NCBI RefSeq assembly: GCF_020283565.1
Contig: NC_060059.1
Location: 26,609,838 to 26,673,837, forward strand
Length of the DNA: 64,000 bases
Source: Trifolium pratense
Taxonomy: Eukaryota > Streptophyta > Magnoliopsida > Fabales > Fabaceae
Direction: 5' to 3'
Position 1 is the first letter of the stretch; each line of letters begins with the position of its first letter. A program made the position numbers and the translations under genes. Positions 61,350 through 64,000 of the stretch are shown in pieces. The notes beneath the pieces were generated by a model. The model was not told the DNA's origin and did not search any database. It worked only from the letters and a program-made list of their open reading frames with translations.

Positions 61350-62000
61350 TGCTAGCTCAGGCTATATAAAGGAAGACCAAAACCTAATTTTACACACAGA
61401 AACTGAATCATAAACGTATATCAAAGATGTAGTCTTTAGGATTTCGTGTCTTGTAGCCACTCTCTAGGAGAGTTGGTGTAAGTGAACCACTCGGGTTGTG
61501 AGATGATCACTATGTCCTCACTCAAAAACCTTTAGGTAATGAGTTGACTATTGTATTTGGAGGAAGCTTGTAAGCAACTCCAAATTGTGAACTTAGTCAA
61601 GAGTGTTGGCTAGGTATTAGTTTTATGTGAGTGTGACTCTTTGCAGATTGTTATCGATTGTAAACACATGTTGTGTTGATTGAGGGAAGTGAGCGGAGGT
61701 TCTCATATCTAAGAGTTCCTGGATAGAAGTTGCACGAGTAGTGTCTAGGTGATAAGTCATAAACGGGGCGTTTATTGAGTGCTTTGAACTGGAACTATTT
61801 AGTGGATTTCTTTCCTGGATTGGTATCCCCAGATTAGGTGACGTTGCACCGAACTGGGTTAACAACTCATATGTGTTATTTACGTTCTGCATTTTATTAT
61901 TAACTTGTTTGTACTGGTACGAGATGCTTTAACATCTGTCTCAACATCAGTATACTATCGCTCCTGACAGGCGTTGGAGCATCGTGTAGAACATCTGCTA
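61350..62000 (+). repeat. LTR-like repeat, inverted relative of 1255-1870
   Basis: Contains a TATA-like run (ctatataaagga, 61360) and the same phrases as the minus strand at 1255-1870: ctctctaggagagttggtgt, aagcttgtaagcaactccaa, gattaggtgacgttgcaccg and gtactggtacgagatg. It fits a solo or truncated LTR. No primer site follows directly. Confidence 0.6.
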
Positions 62001-63081
62001 TTTTATTTTAACTTGTCTATTGTGTTTTGTGTTAGTACGATGTTGGATCCTCAGACTCAACATTTGTCACCAGCCTGCCGAAATTTCAGTTCCGTTGAAG
62101 ATTTCTCTTTTCTCGTGGCAGTTGTTCGTCAATCATATTTCAACAATGGATAACTTCCTCATTAGAGGAATTTTGCAGCCTGATCAACGTTTGTGTTCTA
62201 ATAGTTGTGGATTTGATAAAATGTGCATTTGTTGTTTGAATGTGATCTCTCTCAACATGTGTGGGGCGTTGTTTTTCTTTGGTTAAGCGTGTAGTGTGCA
62301 TTACCAAATAATGCCCACTTTCATGCTTTGTAGATATGTGGGTTACAGGTTCATCGTTTGCAACCCTAGAAGTCATTTGGTTGGCTACAATTTGGATATT
62401 GTGGAAGACATGAAATAATAATTTCTTTAATTCAAAGGATTTTCGCATTGAGTCGGTTGTTGACCAAACTAAGATTAAAGTGTAGTGGTAGATTAAAGTT
62501 AAGTCCAAGGATTTTGGTGATGCTTTATCTTTATGGTGGACATTTTTTCTAAATTGTCTTTTAATTTAGGTTTTTGCTGTTTTGCATTGGTGTATTTGTT
62601 TTGGTTTTGGCTTTTGCATTTTGAACTTTTGTCTTTTTCTGTGCACACTCCTTGCTCTAGAATGAAGGTTCATTAATTTATTATCATCTCTTTAGATATT
62701 TCAAAAGAAAATCTGAAATATTTATTTCCGAAATTAATGACATAGGGGAGGAGTAGTTTTACACCAATTGTGTATGAAGAGTATAAAGTAGTTTTACACC
62801 AACTGTGTATGTCAATTACACTCGAAAATAATACATCAATCACAAAGCATGGTAATGTAAATAATGGGAAGTGCATTTATAGCATTGTTGCTGGAGTACT
62901 GCTGTGTACTATCCTATAGTTAACTTTCTCAAGTTTAACAATGTCAGTTCATTAAAAAATATCTTTCAAAATCTTGGAATCGTATAGTTTTTTCCAATTC
63001 TCACCATATTTCTCAACATTTAGGTAATATTTTGCTGCAATAAAAGTTTCCAAAGCTAATTCAGGTAGACTTCAATTTAAA
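62001..63081. other. Intergenic, no supported gene
   Basis: Short frames on both strands have no known domain. The sequence around 62010-62480 may be further retroelement sequence continuing from the LTR-like repeat. Confidence 0.4.
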
Positions 63082-63539
63082 TCATCTTTTCAAGAGCTTT
63101 AGTACATCACCAACCAAATGCAGAGATCCAGTGACAAGAACCTGCAACCATCGGTAAGAAATGGAACTCAGCATACACATTGTGTAGGGGAAGGGAGGTG
63201 GCTGGCTGGAGAAAAAGGTAATAATAATAAGTTAATAGCACAAACAGTTCTCTACATCCCACCAAGGTTCAGCACCATGCAAGTATCCATCGATCAACTA
63301 AGTCAACATAAGAATAAATTACCCGTCCACGTTACTCACCTGAAGTCTTGTTGATGGGTGTTCTTTGACGCCGTCCCTCAACCATTTTATTGTCAATGGC
63401 AATGAAGGCATTACTGCACTGCATGGAAAATAGTTATGTGAAGCACCTCCGTTTGAAGCATTATCATATAAAAATTCATGTGGTGGTAACATCGGCTTGC
63501 TCTCTATCTTGAAATCCTTTTCAACCAAAGTGGTCATTT
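63082..63539 (-). CDS. FPGS: Folylpolyglutamate synthase, last two exons
   Basis: Exons 63340-63539 and 63082-63141 join in phase 0 with GT-AG borders and end VLVTGSLHLVGDVLKLLKR and a stop. LVTGSLHLVGDVL is the C-terminal signature of folylpolyglutamate synthases. The preceding exon has SLPLTIKWLRDGVKEHPS, the usual last helix. The enzyme adds glutamates to folates to hold them in the cell. The first visible exon starts in phase 1, so more exons must lie upstream, but none was found up to 64000. The gene may continue outside the window or be a 3' fragment. Confidence 0.75.
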
Positions 63540-63877
63540 CTGGAAATAAACAAAACAATGCGCATGTCAGAGGAGAAATCAAGCTGTCACTACTATTTCA
63601 GTTCTCTAAGATAGCATCTTTGGATGAAAATAAGGAATTCTACTATGGGATTTCAAAATAGTTTTATCTGGCAATCCAAATATCATTACATTCATCTTTA
63701 TCTAGACATAACCCAAAGCCTATGATTAATGACAGCAGTGGTCGTTATTGAATTTTAGAACTTAAATTGAGTTACACAAAGATCTAAAACAATATGCCAT
63801 CTTTTTGGCTTAGACCTAACTAACACCACATCGATTAGATATATGGCTTAGGTAGTGCTTAACCGATATGGGACTCT

Positions 63878-63986
63878 TTTATAATTTGGAATTTGTCATC
63901 TACAACACCAAAGATATGGGCAATTTCCTCTGGTGTTTTGCCTTTTAGCAATTTACCTACTTTACTTCATGTCAGATTCTCATGAC
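63878..63986 (-). pseudogene. Possible SKP1-like fragment
   Basis: On the minus strand the frame reads KLLKGKTPEEIAHIFGVVDD, similar to the MIKGKTPEEIRxxFNI block near the C-terminus of SKP1/ASK proteins. A stop lies just upstream (ENLT then stop). It seems a decayed piece, possibly inside an FPGS intron. The match is short. Confidence 0.45.
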
Positions 63987-64000
63987 TATCAATTTTCATG

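Overview
This is plant nuclear DNA, almost certainly from a legume close to Medicago. It is AT-rich and has GT-AG introns, several host genes split into exons, and dense layers of plant transposons. The 5.8S/ITS2 fragment and the repeat families also look legume-like. Exons were joined by eye from reading frames, splice motifs and remembered protein families. No searches were run.

Host genes, left to right: a FAMA-type bHLH gene for stomatal guard-cell fate (+, 4604-6763); histone H3.3 copy 1 (+, 9759-10169); histone H3.3 copy 2 (+, 28708-29118); the ALG7/GPT gene that starts N-glycan assembly (-, 31977-35724, 11 exons); an unusual disease-resistance-like gene with an NB-ARC domain followed by a TIR domain (-, 38530-40112); the AP-endonuclease gene ARP (-, 47418-53505, 11 exons); and the last two exons of a folylpolyglutamate synthase gene (-, 63082-63539).

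The region from 6.7 to 32.7 kb is a direct tandem duplication of one segment running from FAMA exon 3 through H3 to GPT exon 8. The junction, near 22335, joins a truncated GPT copy to a truncated FAMA exon 3. Each copy was later filled with transposons. Copy 1 took Helitron 1 (10484-16737) and Helitron 2 (17044-22054). Copy 2 took a copia remnant, a Helitron array with twelve consecutive 5' ends and one 3' end (23600-27802), a SINE and a Mutator-like element (29636-31548). Because each copy preserves the other's empty sites, the Helitron boundaries can be set to the base.

The rest is mostly repeat. There is a copia LTR end at 1-434, nested LTR-like repeats at 1-2.5 kb, MITEs and a hAT element at 36-38.4 kb, and a truncated copia with gag at 40.7-43.1 kb. 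A scrambled rDNA insertion lies at 45.2-45.8 kb, SINEs at 46.9 and 49.1 kb, and a small LTR retrotransposon split by a CACTA element at 54.3-60.4 kb. An LTR-like repeat at 61.4 kb is an inverted relative of the one at 1.3-1.8 kb.

The strongest candidates for something new are the multi-5'-end Helitron array, the NB-ARC-TIR domain order, and the captured host-gene pieces, including a CLASSY (RNA-directed DNA methylation) fragment inside Helitron 2.
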